A stretch of 64,000 nt of DNA. Origin: Puffinus mauretanicus (Eukaryota > Chordata > Aves > Procellariiformes > Procellariidae). Shown piece by piece: positions 34,451-47,693 of the stretch (its first letter is position 1; every line of letters starts with the position of its first letter). The position numbers and the translations under genes are program-made. The stretch spans positions 744,001-808,000 of the forward strand of contig JAJKFH010001585.1 of assembly GCA_023333565.1 (NCBI GenBank), read 5' to 3'. Below the pieces are notes generated by a model. The model saw only the letters and a program-made list of their open reading frames with translations, was not told where the DNA came from and did not search any database.

Positions 34451-37400
34451 CGCAAGCTGGTGTTGTACATGCACACATAGTCACACTTATTACATATACC
34501 TTTTTATATCCTCCTACAATTCTTATTTTTACCTATTGTCAAAGCCTAGGTGCCAAAAAAATCACACAAGATATTTTCTCAAGATTTTTTGCAACCCAGC
34601 TTCTTCAGTTTCAAATGCTTTATTTAAGAGTATCAGACTGCACCTTCTTGGTAGTATTAGGTTTTTTTAATTGTAATTCTACAGGTCCTAGCATTGGATT
34701 TCTCTCTTTATGAGGTTTATTATTATTTTTACTTGAATACATTTTAAGTTACACAAACTGAATTTTACAAACCTGGAAAAATGCACGCATCATTGATTAC
34801 AAATATTACTACCTGGTACTTTTGGTGAATTTTGAGGGAAAGCTGGAGAATAACCTCAGCCAGTGAATTTTTAAAATAGTTTTCTTAAACATGTCATGTG
34901 GGAAATACCTATTCACTATATCTGAAACATAGCATAAGTTTTCTGTATCAAGACTGAGAACAACCTCTTGAATTTCAGGGTGAAAGGTTAAGATAGAATT
35001 TTCAGAAAAAAATACTACTTATTTTTGAAATACAACTTATTTCATAACTTTAAAAGTCAGCATGCAACAATTGTGTAGTTTATGGTAATCAAACCATTGG
35101 AAATAAATACTGAATTTCTTGAAGGTCTTTCATCTTTCTTTCTCTAAAACATTAACTACAATAAATAATTAAACAAAGTAACTATATCTAAGCAATCACA
35201 GATAAAGCTAAAATCAAAGTCTGTCTTTGTGCTAACAGTATTTCAGTTGAGAAAATTTAAGTAAGATAAATTAGTTAGTCATTCAAGAAAGAAATAAGTA
35301 CAGAATAATGCAGTATTGGAACAGAATGATCCACCCAAAATCATGTAAAAGGGTGACATTGATCTGATTAAAAGGAAAAAAAGAATTTTAGTGGTTGGTT
35401 ATGCCTGAGCTAATCGTGATAGGCTCCATTCACAGTCAATGGAGAGAAATAGACACTTCCAGGTATGATTCATTTCACCGCAAATGAAATGTCTAAAATT
35501 GGTCAGATTAGCTGTGCCCTAAAAGAGCTTTTTTTCTCCACTACTCAGAAAGGGCACACACAGAGACTGGCTTAGCTGTCAGTGTCTACAATGTGGATGG
35601 TCAAGTATAACTAAAACATAACTTATCAAATTTCTGTAGTACATTTGCACTGTTTTCCGTATATCTCGTCAGATCCTATTTTCAAGAATGTTTTAATGGT
35701 AGTAACAAGATGGAACGATTTAAGTGGAGTTGAATGGACCTAGATGAACAAATTCTAATGAAGTTCTCAAAGCTGTGAGCCTGTCTCCTTAGAAAATCTC
35801 AACTTAAAAAGTAAAAGGAATCATACAGACACAGTAATTTTGAGTATTTGAATCTAATTCTCAGCCCTTGTAAAAAGGTAAACACAGCAATAAGAGATGT
35901 AAGCAACTGAATACTAGTTTAACACTGATTAAGTCTCTCAGACTGAGTAAAATGGCATTTTAAAATCACAAAGTTGTGCCCAAGACACTATCTTAAGAAT
36001 ATGCCATATGCTTAGTCACATAATGTAACTGACATTTACAGTAAACAAAGTTATACTGATTTCAGCAAATACTTTTGTAAACTACATTTAAGAACACTCA
36101 GTGTGCCACAGTTTGCTAGACAATTGAGCTTTTTCATTAACTGGTTGGGGGTGTGTATGCGTTTGTTTTTTTCTTTTTTTCTGCTGTTAGTGAGATACTA
36201 TCTTTCTCAGTGTCTGTGTCTATCTGGAAGTTATCACCATGATATATGAATGTACTAGAATAATAAGGAACCATTGATTTATAGCACAGTGTGGATATCA
36301 AAAACTTTAAAAATTCATTTTCAAAACTGAGTTTACCCTCAACATGCCTGAAATTTGCAATCTTTGAAACTGGATGGTGTCCTTTAAAGATTCAGGGCAC
36401 AAAGCAAAATTAGACTAGCTATAGAAAATATTACGTTAATTTAAAGTCAAGCTTAACTCCAGATATTTGAGAATTTCATTATATTAGAAAATGCTAGGGA
36501 AAGAAAAGCCTTTTTGGGTACTCACTAGGTGCTGCTTTGTTCATCTTTAAACTGTACCAATTTTTTTTTTAGCCTAGTTATCACAGTGAATACGAGGTGG
36601 GCTGGTTTCAGTCATGTAAACATAAGTTTATAGGGCCATTAATGACTGCTTAGAAATTCTTGTGGCTTCCAGCTGCTGCTGCTGAAATCTGTGGGTTTGC
36701 TTAATTCACACTTGCCACATTTGCCAGCCCCATGTCTTAGATCACTGTTTTGTGAATGATTCACAAATGTTTGTGAATCAAGTTGCATAGGAAAAACATC
36801 TGGTAACCTAAAGGTTACCATCTAAAGTCAGGCATCTAGTCTCGGTTTGTCAACAGGAAGATAATTCAATTGTGCAAACTGTTAACGATCAAAATCTTGT
36901 TTATGGGCAAGGAGGAATCACCTTATATATACAATCAATAATTTATTGTTAGTATAATTGAAATGTTAGCAGTCTAATCCAAGAATCATTGTTAGTTCAG
37001 ATTCAATTATTACAGAGAAAGAATAATTCTATAGGGAAAAACTCTGATTAAATGTCCATGGCTTACAGTTGTGGGGTCTCTAGTGTTAGCCTATACCCCA
37101 GCCCTTACCCTCCCATAGCTGTCCTCCTCTATGCCACAACCCATGTCCCCACTTCTCATGGCCTCTGTTGTAGTACCAGGCCTCTATTTCTCTATGCTAT
37201 CATTAGGTTAGCATCGTAAAATGTGGTGGCACTGTTTATAAGATATGCAAAAGCAAACCAAATTGTCTGGTCAATTAGAAAAATTACTGTCACAGATAAA
37301 CCACGTGAAACAAAATTGCAGGCAGGTCAAGAAAAGGTAAGACAGAGCAGGTCTGACAAGTCTGAGACCTGAGGCCTTGTACAAAGCTTGTGCCCTGTTA

Positions 37401-40400
37401 CCGGCAGTGTCAATACCATATTTCAAGCTACAGGGTAACAAAACTTAGGTTTCTAGTGCTATTTCCGGTACCAAAGAATATCCTGCCTTCCTCCAGCTGT
37501 CCATTTTAGATGCCCTAAGATGTCTGAAAATGGAGGTTTGGAGGCCAGTCAGATACCGGTGATGACAGATATGACACAATCTGCAGAAGATCCATGTTCT
37601 GGAGAGGAAGCTGGAAGCCAGGGAGAGTTCCCTAAGGCAGCTAGGATGGCATTAAGTGCTTATGTTAAACCTGTTATATATACAATCAATGAAGAGAGAA
37701 AGCTCTTCTGAGATGGCAATTCATCCCAGCCAGAGATAAATTTAATGTGAGGAAGTGACTTATGACAGTCTGCTCTCTTCTGATCATAATGGGAGAATAC
37801 ACAGCTAACAGACTTGGAAACCTAAATTTAAGACAGCAAGATTAAAAGAGAAGAAATAATCATTCATGCTGCAATAGAAGCAAACATTTCTGAGTTGTCC
37901 TTGATTATGTGTTTGCTCCACCACTGTTCCAACCCTTCAGGGTAAAACTTCTCTGTTTCTGAAGTCACGTACCCATGCTAAACTGGCAAGACTTGCTAGC
38001 ACAGCACAGTGCCACGCTAATAAGTCTACTGGTCTTCAATCTGTTCCAGAAATATGACTTGTTAACTACTGTCTGTATAAGCATACCCTCGCTTTTTAAA
38101 TCTAAAAAACCTCGCTTGATTACATTTGTCTTTTAAACATAAACCAAAAGTGTGAAATGCAGACTTTAACTGTCACACCTCTTAATTAATTTTCCTTTTT
38201 CAAGCTTTGTGAAACAACTGTTTCAGTCCTAACTCCCTCCTGTTCCTCACTTCAAAGAGCTTCTCTCTTAGAAAATAAAATAAGTTCTTAGACAGGTGAG
38301 GTAGTTAAACTAAAGCATACTATATGGGTTGCAGATAATGACATTCAAAGCATTTCCTCTATAATCATCCTTAAATGGCTGATCAGGGAGTATATATGGA
38401 GGGGAACTGATTAAATAATGAAAGCTATCCTTCAGCTAGTATAGTTAGCTGAACTGAATTAATCATAAGTTATTCTTTTTGAGTTCAGCAAAGGTACTGG
38501 TCTAGAGAGCTTGCATCAAAGATCAGCATGCTTTTTGGGCTCTTTGAAGTCCATTTATTGTGTTATAGTTCTGAAATACTTGCTAACTCTCTTTTAACTA
38601 TAATGAGGATGAATTTTGGTTGCTCTAAAGTAGGTTTTGGGTCGGTTTCTAAATTGTTGTTATGGGATCATGAATTCCCATCATCAGGGGCACATACAAG
38701 CTTAAAAAAAAAGTAATCTGATGACTGCAAGACATATTTTGAGTGCCTTGAAGATTCTCACTGCAGTAATTAGTTGTATTTGATATAATGAGCCTAGTGG
38801 TTAGTTGCTGTCCTGCACTACTTTTTTGTAGCTTTATAACCTGAAGGGAGCCTGAGAGACTTAACTTATGGAAATTTTATCTTAAAGAGTTTTTCTTCTC
38901 TGAGCAACCAGTATTATATTCTGACCTCGGTAACACCTCCAGAAAAATGGATTAATACTCCCAGATTTATTAAACAGCTCATGCTTATCCTTTGTTTTAT
39001 TCATCTGATACCTAAAGGAATCGCTCCTGGATACGCTGACTCACTCTTTCCCATCTAGCATTGGATGCAGTGCACCTAACTCTTACCTAATTTGGGGTTT
39101 ATGTATGGAAACTCATTTATGCCTCTAGTGAAATCTAAACTAGTAGGTAGGCTGCTTCTAGGATTTACTGACACTGGTACTTAAGTTCAAAAAAAATCTC
39201 TTAGGTTGTCTTGGAAGTTTTCTGAGAACATAACTTCAGATCCTCATACACCATGGAGAAAGGCACAGGAATAATCATTTACATACTAAACCAGCAGTAA
39301 ATATTGCCCAGGAAGTCAGAGAAACTGATTGTATGTCTGCTTTAATCTAAAGGAGCTTGAAAACACTTTTTATATGTCCTAAAAAAGTACCACAACCACC
39401 TTGGTGACAACATTCTCTATTCCTCCTTCTGAAAGCAAACCGTTGTGAAGGTAAGAATGCAAAAGTTCAGATACAGACAAATATTTTTATGACAACTGAT
39501 TGGAAAGGGAGAATGAGATTTTTTATCTACTCTTCTAAGGTCCTGTGTTGTGGGCATTGGTTTTATTTGTTTGCTTGTTTAATTTAGGAATATTCTAGTA
39601 TTTAACGTATATGAACATAAAATAGTTAAATGACACTTAGAGGAAGTAGATAGGGTATTCTCTTGAGGCTGAGGTGAGCATGGTATTGGCTTATCAGAAA
39701 GCACAAATTTCAGTGAAAAGGGGTCGTTAAAGTAGAAGGGAAACTGAGAGAAAGAGTTAAAATTCAGCATGATAATAGAGTTTTCAAATGCATAAGGACT
39801 TTGTCCTGGCAACTGATCTTTCCAAGGCTGATAACTGAATTCTGAAGGCTTTGTACTTCTAAAAGATTTGCCTTACAGAAAGAAGCAATCCGTAATGCCT
39901 GGCTTATATATGTCAACTGTCTGTATCAGGTATTGAGGAAGTCTACAACGGAAAACGAGAGCAAGCCTATCTTAACATATGTTACTCAGTCACTGGAAAA
40001 CAATGTTAATGGGGCATGCAGCTTTTCTTTTTTTTTAAATATACTTTGACATTTCTCGACTTTTTTTTTTTTAAAGCTCTTGCATAACAGTTGGAAAAAA
40101 GGGGAATTGAGAATAGAAGTATTGGAGAAGGTAGTCTATTCAGGAGATTGATGAAAGCCAACTTCATTTCCTTTTTGATATTTCCTTTTCTTTTCTTCAT
40201 TTCCTTTCCTTTCATTTTCCACATCTTCCTCTTTCACTGTGAATTTACATTCCATATAATACAACACTACTTCCTGTCATATTTCAGAATAGGATAAAGA
40301 TATTCCAAACTGTAAAAGTCATAAAATCATACATAAATTTTTTTTGTGAAAAAAAAATATTGTACTTCTGAATTCATTTCTTTAAAGTATACTGCTTTCT

Positions 40401-43400
40401 GAAGTGCCTCCTTTTCATGATCTATTTTTTGTCTAAATTGTCTACTATAAAAGAGGACACCAGGTTTCCTGGAAAACAAATAACATTGAGACTGTTGCAA
40501 ATTATTTTCTTAAATATCACAAAACAGTGAGGTGAGCTGGATTCTGATGAGAATGAACTTTCTGAAGTAAATCTTTTGGAGTCAACTTTTTTTTTTTCAT
40601 GTTTTCCAGCTGGTAGGACAAAGCATGATCCATGGTTACCTAATAGAAAAAAAAAAGTCTGCTGAGTTCATACAACATATAAATGTTTTACAAAACTGTA
40701 TTTTGTTGAAAAAAATGGACCTTCAGAGATTTTCATCAGTTCAGACAGGGACATGACTCAAACACTTTACTAACAAAAAATATTTTTTACATGAAAAACC
40801 ATTCTCAAAAATAGTATATGTCTTATTTCAGAAGCAAAGGTTAAACTCACAAAGAAAATCAAACATCAAGAGGTCAAAATGTTAGAGACAGATGTTCATG
40901 TCTTGTGGCAATCTCCGTGGGAGGTAGGGAGAAAGAAATCCTTCTCCTCCAGGAGTTTAACAGCTCTGGCCATTACTTCAGCGCTGAGAGTGAATCTTTG
41001 CTCTTACCTTCAAGCTCCTGGCTTTATCATATATGGAACATTTCTTCTCCTTCCCTCCATTAGACTTTGGCAAATTCCTCTGCAAATTCCGCTCTGCATA
41101 AGGAACTGTTCCAGAGCAAAAGTCATGGTCCTGTTCCTTATGTTGGCCTCTAAATTTTCCTCCTCAATCGAGATGATTTACAGTGCTCAAAGGTATGTTA
41201 TGACCTCTCTAAGATGGTGGGAAGGCAAGTCTTTGTCTCGTAATGGAAGAACAAATAATTTTGAATGAGAAAGTATGGGCTGAATTTTTGGATACATAAA
41301 GATATTGCTAAGAAGGGGCTTTTATTAGGCAACTGTTGTCACATTAAAATACAAGCACAGCAAGTAAGGGGAAGGAAACAAAAAACAGAAGAAATGCAAC
41401 AGAGAAAGAGAAAAGAAAGGTAATATGCATCAAAATCATGCTTTTAAACATGCTGTGAACTGACTCTTTCACTAGTGTGTCCCCATACAAACTTTACTAG
41501 AGATCAAACCTATAACATACTGTGTAGTAGTAGTGATGTGTGGGTAGCACCTGGATGCTTCTGCTGATTTCAGAGGGGGAAAAGAAAATGAGGCTGTGTT
41601 TAATGCATTTTACAGATGTAGTGACCTAATCTTTAATGGAGTGTATATTGACTTTTCATCTGCATCAAAACTGTAAATATTACTGAAGATGCAGCATAAT
41701 GAGTGGAGAGTGACTTAAATTATATAAAACCAGTTTGAGTTTCTTAATGAAATGAAGATCTTTTTATTTCAGTATGAGAGCACATATATACCATGAAAAC
41801 TGATCTTCAGCTTAATGGTATCCAGCGGAATGGTAGTGGCATAAGCTCAGAAAATGTTAGGGTTTAGAACATAAGAAAGAAATGTGAATTTCCTTTCCTG
41901 TATTTTGTCTTTAAATGTTACCCCAGAAGCAAAAAAGAAATATGATGTTTGTGACATATCTAAATGACCAGAAAATACTGGCTGTCATAGACATGAATGT
42001 TTTCTGTTAAACTCTGGGCTAATGAAGAAAAGGAAGCATTGTTGCAAAATACTGTATTGCACTTGGTGAATTAATAGCTTTCTTAATTCTTCTGCTTCTA
42101 CTTTTTTCTCTTTATATCCTTAGAGACAAAGTTTGGCATGATCCCACAGAACTCATTACGTCTCCATAAGTATGCATTAGAGTACTATGACAACAACAAA
42201 AAAAATCATTTAATCTAGAAATATGGTTAAAAAAATCCAGTCATCTGGGTCTGATTTAAATTAAATAGACTTGTTTGTCAATTTTAATTTTAAAATATGG
42301 TACGCACAATGCTACAGAGCCTTGATTCTCTCTTAATAGTCACAGGTTTCAGCACCCGGTGACTTTAACTTGACTGCCATAAAACATTTGAACTGGATGC
42401 ATGACTTTCTTTTTCAGATTCTCTGTCAGCTAAGGCCATCATATAAACAAGCGTATATCACCATCTACTAGCAGAATATGTTATTTCAATGAGTTTAAGA
42501 GTCTTCTCCTGAGCTAGCTTTGAAAATTTATGTCATATAACTGAGTCAGGATTTTCCACATCCAGATAATGTTGAAAAACCTGAAAACTTCTTTAGAAAA
42601 TAGGACATGAATTCCAGCTTTAAACCCATAAAATACTCACAATTTAGCGGCTGTGCTCTAGTCCCTCAAATGCAAATACTGCTGTAAGCAAGACAGTGGA
42701 AAGATATGAGACAAGGTTTGTACAGAAAGATAATATCCTTTATTAGACAAAATGTTATGAGTGGAAAAAACAAGCTTTTTCATATACCATTTTTTATTCA
42801 TGCTTGATGCTTTCTTTTCAGCATGTAGTTCTTGTCTCAGTGCAAAGAAAACTTGTTTGGGTTTTTTTTTCCTAAAGGTGTATCTCTTCTCACAAGCTGT
42901 ATCTCATGAAATATGTGAGAGAGGGTGGCAGAGCTGTCTCTGTTATAACCTAGAAAGTTATAATATGTTGATGGTGTAATATACAGTAACGTTGCAAGAT
43001 GAAGGATTCAACATACTGCTTTTAGGTTGCAGAAATCAGTCAGGTTTCATGTCTAGGGACTTAACTGTAGTATACAACAAGCCTAGGGTCTACCGCTCTC
43101 CCTTCTTTGAAGTACAGAGTTATTGGCAAAGTCCTAGAAGCATTAACCACAATGATTTTCATATACTTCCTGACCATTAGGAGAGATTGAAAATAGCTTA
43201 AACACATTATCTACCTTCACTGTGTAACCACATGAATTATGAATCAGTGCCAGTGAAACAGACAGCTTTGCCAAGCTGCCCATCTCAAGGGCCATCTTTT
43301 CATTCTGTGTTTAGTTATATCAGTTGTGTCTTTATCATAAACTCAGGTATCCAGCTTTTAATATTTTAGTTGCTCTGTTGTAAGGTGCCTTTGGAAAGTA

Positions 43401-43644
43401 AAAAGAACCAAGAGGGGACCAGCTAAGAAATCATAGACTTCAGTACTATGAAATTTAACTGTCCCCAGTGATAACCTTAATCTCTCATGCATCTGAAGGT
43501 CTACTTCCCCTAATATTGCTTGCTATCCAGTTACCACACATGCACAATTTTATTTTATGCACAATTTTCCCTTGATGATTTGGTCTTATTCTTATTAACT
43601 TTTTAAAGTTAATGGGAGTCTCTTTTTATTCACTTCAACAGACC
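34451..43644. other. Unique AT-rich DNA, no gene seen
   Basis: About 9 kb of AT-rich sequence. The longest open frame not due to repeats (40879-41268, plus, 129 codons) has no recognised domain and no supporting context. The block TTATATATACAATCAAT occurs at 36923-36939 and again at 37674-37690, perhaps by chance. A candidate old repeat lies at 35400-35600. No promoter or RNA gene is recognised. Confidence 0.6.
35400..35600. repeat. Possible ancient dispersed repeat (copy 2 of 3)
   Basis: The segment with GATTCATTTCACC and GTCTAAAATTGGTCAGAT aligns by eye with 2690-2875 and, more weakly, with 51080-51510. It is of the same orientation as both. The family is not recognised. Confidence 0.35.
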
Positions 43645-44882
43645 TTCCACAGATTAGATTGAGCACAGGCACATAAAGGACAAGAAAGTCATCAGGAGTA
43701 GTCAGTCTGGATTCATTAAGGGGAAGTCATGTTTGATCAACCAGGTAAACTTTTATGATGAAATGACTGGCCTGATAGATGAGGGGAGAGCAGTGGATAT
43801 TTTCTACCTGGGCTTCAGGAAGGCCTTTGACACTATCTCCTGTGAGATCCTCATAGACAAGTATGTTGATGTAGGATCAGCAACATGGAGTTGGGGTCTG
43901 GTAACTAGCAGTGTATCCCATGGGTCAGTACTGGGTCCAGTCCTGTTTAATATCTTCATTAAAGATGCAGATGATGGGACAGAGTGTAGCTCTCAGCCAG
44001 TTTGGTGATCACACAAAACTGGGAGGAGTGGCTGATACACCAGAGGGTCGTGATGCTGTCCAGAGGGACCGCGACAGGCTGGAGAAATTAGTTGACAGAA
44101 AGCTCATGGAGTTCAACAAGGGGAAGTGAAAAGTCCTGCACCTGGGAAGGAACAACTCCATGCACTAATATATGCTAGGGGCTGCCCAGCTGGAAGGCAG
44201 TTTAGCAGAAAAGGCCCCGGAGGTCCTGGTGGACACCAACTTGAACAGGAACCAGCAATGTGCCCTCGCAGCAAAGAATGGAAATGGTATCCTGGGCTGC
44301 ATTAGGCAAAGTATTGCCAGCAGGTCGAGGGAGGTGGTCCTTCCCCTTTACTCAGCACTGGTGAGGCCACACCTGGAGTCCTGTGTCCAGTTCTGGGATC
44401 CTCAGTACAAGAGAGACATGGACACGTGGAGCCCGTCCATGAAGAGCACATGGATGATGAGGAGACAAGAGCAGCTCACACATGAAGAAAGGATGAGAGG
44501 GCTGGGACAGTTCAGTCTGAAGGAGAGAAGGCTCAGGGGGGATCTCATCAATGTCTATGAATACCTGAAGGGAGCTTCTAAAGAAGACAGAGCCAGGCTC
44601 TTTTCAGTGGGTGCCCAGTGACAGGACCAGAGGCAATGGGTACAAAATGAAACACAGGAGGTTCCGTCTGAATATCAGGAAACACTTTTTTCCTGTGAAG
44701 GTGACTGATCACTGGCACAGGTTGCCCAGAGAGGTTGTGGATTCTCCTACCTTGGAGATATTCAAAACCTGTTTAGACATGGTCCTGGGCACCCGGCTCT
44801 AGATGGACCTGCTTGAGTAGGGAGGTTGGATGAGATGACCTCCAGAGGTCCCTTCCAAGCTCAACCATTCTGTGATTCTGTG
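43645..44882 (+). mobile_element. CR1-C element, 5'-truncated with internal deletion
   Basis: A third CR1 subfamily, older than A and B judging by its many lesions. It begins near the [15 protein letters not shown] block of ORF2 and runs to a tail with ATTCTGTGATTCTGTGG (44865-44882), which uses the G variant of the octamer. The first frame (43733-44008) jumps from EILIDKYVD straight to [17 protein letters not shown], so the sequence between the LSKL-type and GVPQG-type blocks is lost near 43862. The FADD catalytic block is disrupted (CSSQPVW, then FGDHTKLGG in another frame). Later pieces lie at 44172-44621 and 44611-44802. Confidence 0.88.
43733..44802 (+). pseudogene. CR1-C ORF2 remains
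   Basis: RT and C-terminal blocks in at least three frames: 43733-44008 ([28 protein letters not shown]), 43911-44129 (DHTKLGG, RDAVQRDRDRLEKL), 44172-44621 ([35 protein letters not shown]) and 44611-44802 ([12 protein letters not shown] to the end). The FADD motif has become FGDH. Non-functional. Confidence 0.85.
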
Positions 44883-44919
44883 GCGTAAAATCAGGATAAA
44901 TACAGAATATTGCCATCTG

Positions 44920-45030
44920 TGAGAGACTGAACTGTAGAACATTTGTCTCAAAGAATGCTTACTTAAGCAAAGAATCCTCTGAATACATGTGAAAGACTGA
45001 ACTGTAGAACACTTGTCTCAAAGATTGCTC
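44920..45030 (+). repeat. Duplicated U3 block
   Basis: Two ~40-base copies (44920-44959 and 44991-45030) share GACTGAACTGTAGAACA, TTGTCTCAAAGA and TGCT, offset by 71 bases. Duplicated U3 segments often act as enhancers in retroviral LTRs. That is inference here. Confidence 0.8.
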
Positions 45031-45177
45031 TGAATATGATAAGAGCAGCTTGCAAGGCCACGGAGACCTCCAGTTTGCAGGGGCTGCGCTGTGTGCAAGA
45101 CTCGCTGTGCAAGACTCAGTTGAGCACAAGAATGTAGCAATGTGCCGTTGCCATGGAAACTACAGCCCTTGAACAGG

Positions 45178-45186
45178 AATAAAAGG
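45178..45186 (+). promoter_or_regulatory. LTR TATA-like box
   Basis: AATAAAAGG about 30 bases before the GC-rich 26-bp repeats, in the position expected for the promoter of this LTR. Confidence 0.45.
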
Positions 45187-45209
45187 GACTGTCAAGACGA
45201 GCCAGGTGT

Positions 45210-45287
45210 CGTCGCCCACCGCCGACCCTGGAGTGCGTCGCCCACCGGGGACCCAGGAGCACGTCGCCTACTGCCGACCCCGCCGCG
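45210..45287 (+). repeat. Three 26-bp GC-rich tandem repeats
   Basis: Units start at 45210, 45236 and 45262, each beginning CGTCGCC and containing a C-G-GACCC block. They lie just after the likely transcription start of the LTR. Confidence 0.85.
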
Positions 45288-45541
45288 ACTGTCCACTGCT
45301 GAAACACTGAAAGACTTGGACCCCGGGACGCCGCGGGTCCATGGTGGTGACTATTCTTGCAACTCTATCCCGAATGCTTGCTTGATTTCTATCTTTGTTC
45401 CGATCTATCCTATCGCTACTACTTTTTACTTTTGATAATAAAAAGTTGTTTAGGATGTGCGGCATTTGACCTTGTTTGTGTCTTAATCTCGCTCTTGGGA
45501 TCCTATTGAAACCTCTCCCAACGATGGATCGGGACACCATC

Positions 45542-46499
45542 CACTTTTTTTTAGCATGAAAGAGATTATGTAAATTTACTGTAAAATATTGTTATGACTA
45601 GTACAAAATGGATTTAAGCTTTGGATGTAGACATAAAGAAATAGAAGTGTCATTTTATTATTAAAATTTCACTCTTGAAATATATCTGTTCATCACCTCA
45701 TCTCAAAATTCTGTCATTTGTGTTCATTGAAATGGACAGTAATTAAATTCACGGTATTGTCTGTCTTTTCTTTATGTGAGGAAATTTTTTTCTCATTTAA
45801 AGTTCACAAAAACAAAATACTAATATTGCTCACATAGTTCCAGAAGACGACCATAATGATATTGCTAAATTTTAATTAATACTTATTATTTCAGAGTTTT
45901 GCATAAGAAGAAAATAACTGTGCACTGCTATCTATTCTCATTAGAAGCCTTTCATATGAAATAGATATAATGATTTCCACTTTTGTATAATATGTAAATT
46001 AAATGAATGTGGCCCACAACTATATGCTGTCCCTGGTAGCTGTCTGCATTTTGATCAGCCGGACATTTCTTGTTTATACCTTGGTAACCGGTTGGGAAAA
46101 AACAGAATTAGCTAAACAATCAAAATTCAAAATAGGTCATAGTAGTACAATACATGAACATAGTACCTGATTGCACATAATGGACTAGGCATTGAAAAAT
46201 TCCAATGCCTTATTTTTGGATGACAATTTTAATGAGAACAGAAACTGGTACAATATAAATCAATATGACATGATTTCTTTAGCATAAGGGGGATAGGAGA
46301 GGTGAAATATTAAAATCTCAAGACGTTCTCATTAGTCTGAAGACTGAAAAACTATGATTGTATTGGGTCACTATAATCCAAACCAAAAGGAAAGAACCCT
46401 CTCAATTTGTCAAGCACTTTGAATAATAAAGTAAAATACTCATTTGCAGAGAAATGCAGAGAGATCTCTTACGTTAAGCGAGACACAAACATTCCATCT
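45542..46499. other. Unique DNA, no gene seen
   Basis: AT-rich sequence between the LTR and the antisense CR1-B. No repeat or gene signal is recognised. Confidence 0.6.
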
Positions 46500-47693
46500 C
46501 ATAGAAACATAGAAGAGTTTGGGTTGGAAGGGACTTTTAAAGGTCCAACCCCCCGGCTGTGGGCAGGGACATCTTCAACTAGATCGGGTTGCTCAGAGTC
46601 CCATCCAACCTGACCTTGAATGTTGCCAGGGATGGGGCATCTACCACCTCTCTGGACAACCGGTGCCAGTGTTTCAACACCCTCATCGTAAAAAATTTCT
46701 TCCTTATAGCTAGTCTAAATCTACCCTCTTTTAGTGTAAAACCATTCCCCCTTGTCCTGTTGCAACAGGCCCTGCTAAAAAGTTTGCTGCCGTCTTTCTT
46801 ATAAGCCCCCTGTAAGTACTGCACGGCTGCAATAAGGTCTCCCCAAAGCCTTCTCTTCTCCAGGCTGAATAACCCCAACTCTCTCAGCCTTTCATCATAG
46901 GACAGGCATTCCATCCCCCTGATCATTTTCGTGGCCCTCCTCTGGACCCGCTCCAACAAGTCCATGTCTTTCCTGTGCTGAGGGCTCCAGAGCTGGACGC
47001 AGTACTCCAGGTGGGGTCACATCAGAGGGGAGTAGAGGGGTAGAATTACCTCCCTTGACCTGCTGGCCACACTTCTTTTGATGCAGCCCAGGGTACGGTT
47101 GGCCTTCTGGGCTGCGAGCACACATTGCTGGCTCAGGTCCAGCTTTTCATCCCCCAGTACCCCCAAGTCCTTCTTGGCAGGGCTGCTCTCAATCCCCTCA
47201 TCCCCCAGCCTGTATTGAAACCGGGGGTTGCCCTGACCCAGGTGCAGGACCTTGCACTTGGCTTTGTTGAACCTCATGAGGTTCACATGGGCCCACTTCT
47301 TGAGCTTGTCCCAGGTCCCTCTGGATGTTGTCCAGGTCCCTCTGGATGGCATCCCGTCCTTCAGGTGTGGGAACGACACCACTCAGCTTGGTGTCGTCTG
47401 CAAACTTGCTGAGGGTGCACTCGATGCCGCTGTCTATGTCATTGATGAAGATATTAAAGAGTACTGGTCCCAACATGAACCCCTGCGGGACACCACTCGT
47501 CACCGACCTCCATGTGGACATCGAGCTGTTGATCACTACCCTCTGGACACGGACATCCAACCAAGTCCTCATCCACCGGACAGTCCACCCATCAAATGCA
47601 TACCTCTCCAGTTTAGAGAGAAGGATGTTGTGGGGGACCGAGTCAAAGGCCTTACAAAGGTCCAGGCAGACAACATCTGTAGCCCTTCTCACC
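46500..47693 (-). mobile_element. CR1-B element, antisense, 5'-truncated
   Basis: This begins with the CR1-B tail in reverse complement (ATAGAAACATAGAAGAG) and reads on the minus strand up to the [15 protein letters not shown] block (here [11 protein letters not shown]) of the RT. FADD is at 47404-47393. It is closely similar to 15905-17596 and shares the 22-nt duplication that shifts the frame (about 47310-47350). It has its own lesion near 47018-47040 (GGTCACATCAGAGG, against the usual GTGAG...). Confidence 0.9.
46579..47692 (-). pseudogene. CR1-B ORF2 remains
   Basis: Pieces at 47692-47198 (palm, [27 protein letters not shown], then out of frame after IQRDLGQAQ), 47382-47017 ([26 protein letters not shown]) and 46965-46579 (C-terminal region from [14 protein letters not shown]). 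Broken and without an endonuclease. Confidence 0.88.

Larger units (their letters stand above)
44913..45541 (+). mobile_element. Solo LTR of a second ERV family, with 5-bp TSD
   Basis: The LTR spans 44918-45536 (619 bp), with CCATC at 44913-44917 and 45537-45541. It starts TGTGAGAGACTGAACTG and ends GATCGGGACA. A TATA-like AATAAAAGG lies at about 45178-45186 and an AATAAA polyadenylation signal at about 45436-45441, followed by a GT-rich stretch. The U3 has a duplicated block (44920-44959 and 44991-45030). The transcribed part has three GC-rich 26-bp repeats. It is unrelated in sequence to the other LTR family in the window. No retroviral coding region adjoins it. It sits about 35 bases after the CR1-C tail. 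Confidence 0.85.

Noticed and set aside
34251..34713. Three overlapping Tyr/Ile/His-rich frames
   Set aside because: They are products of the TA/TG microsatellite, open on both strands.
36923..37690. TTATATATACAATCAAT occurring twice 750 bases apart as possible LTR or inverted-element ends
   Set aside because: The match is AT-rich, does not extend on either side, and there are no terminal TG/CA ends or target duplications.
40879..41268. 129-codon plus-strand open frame, the longest outside repeats
   Set aside because: No recognised domain, no matching frame nearby, composition like the surrounding sequence. In 64 kb such a frame is expected by chance.
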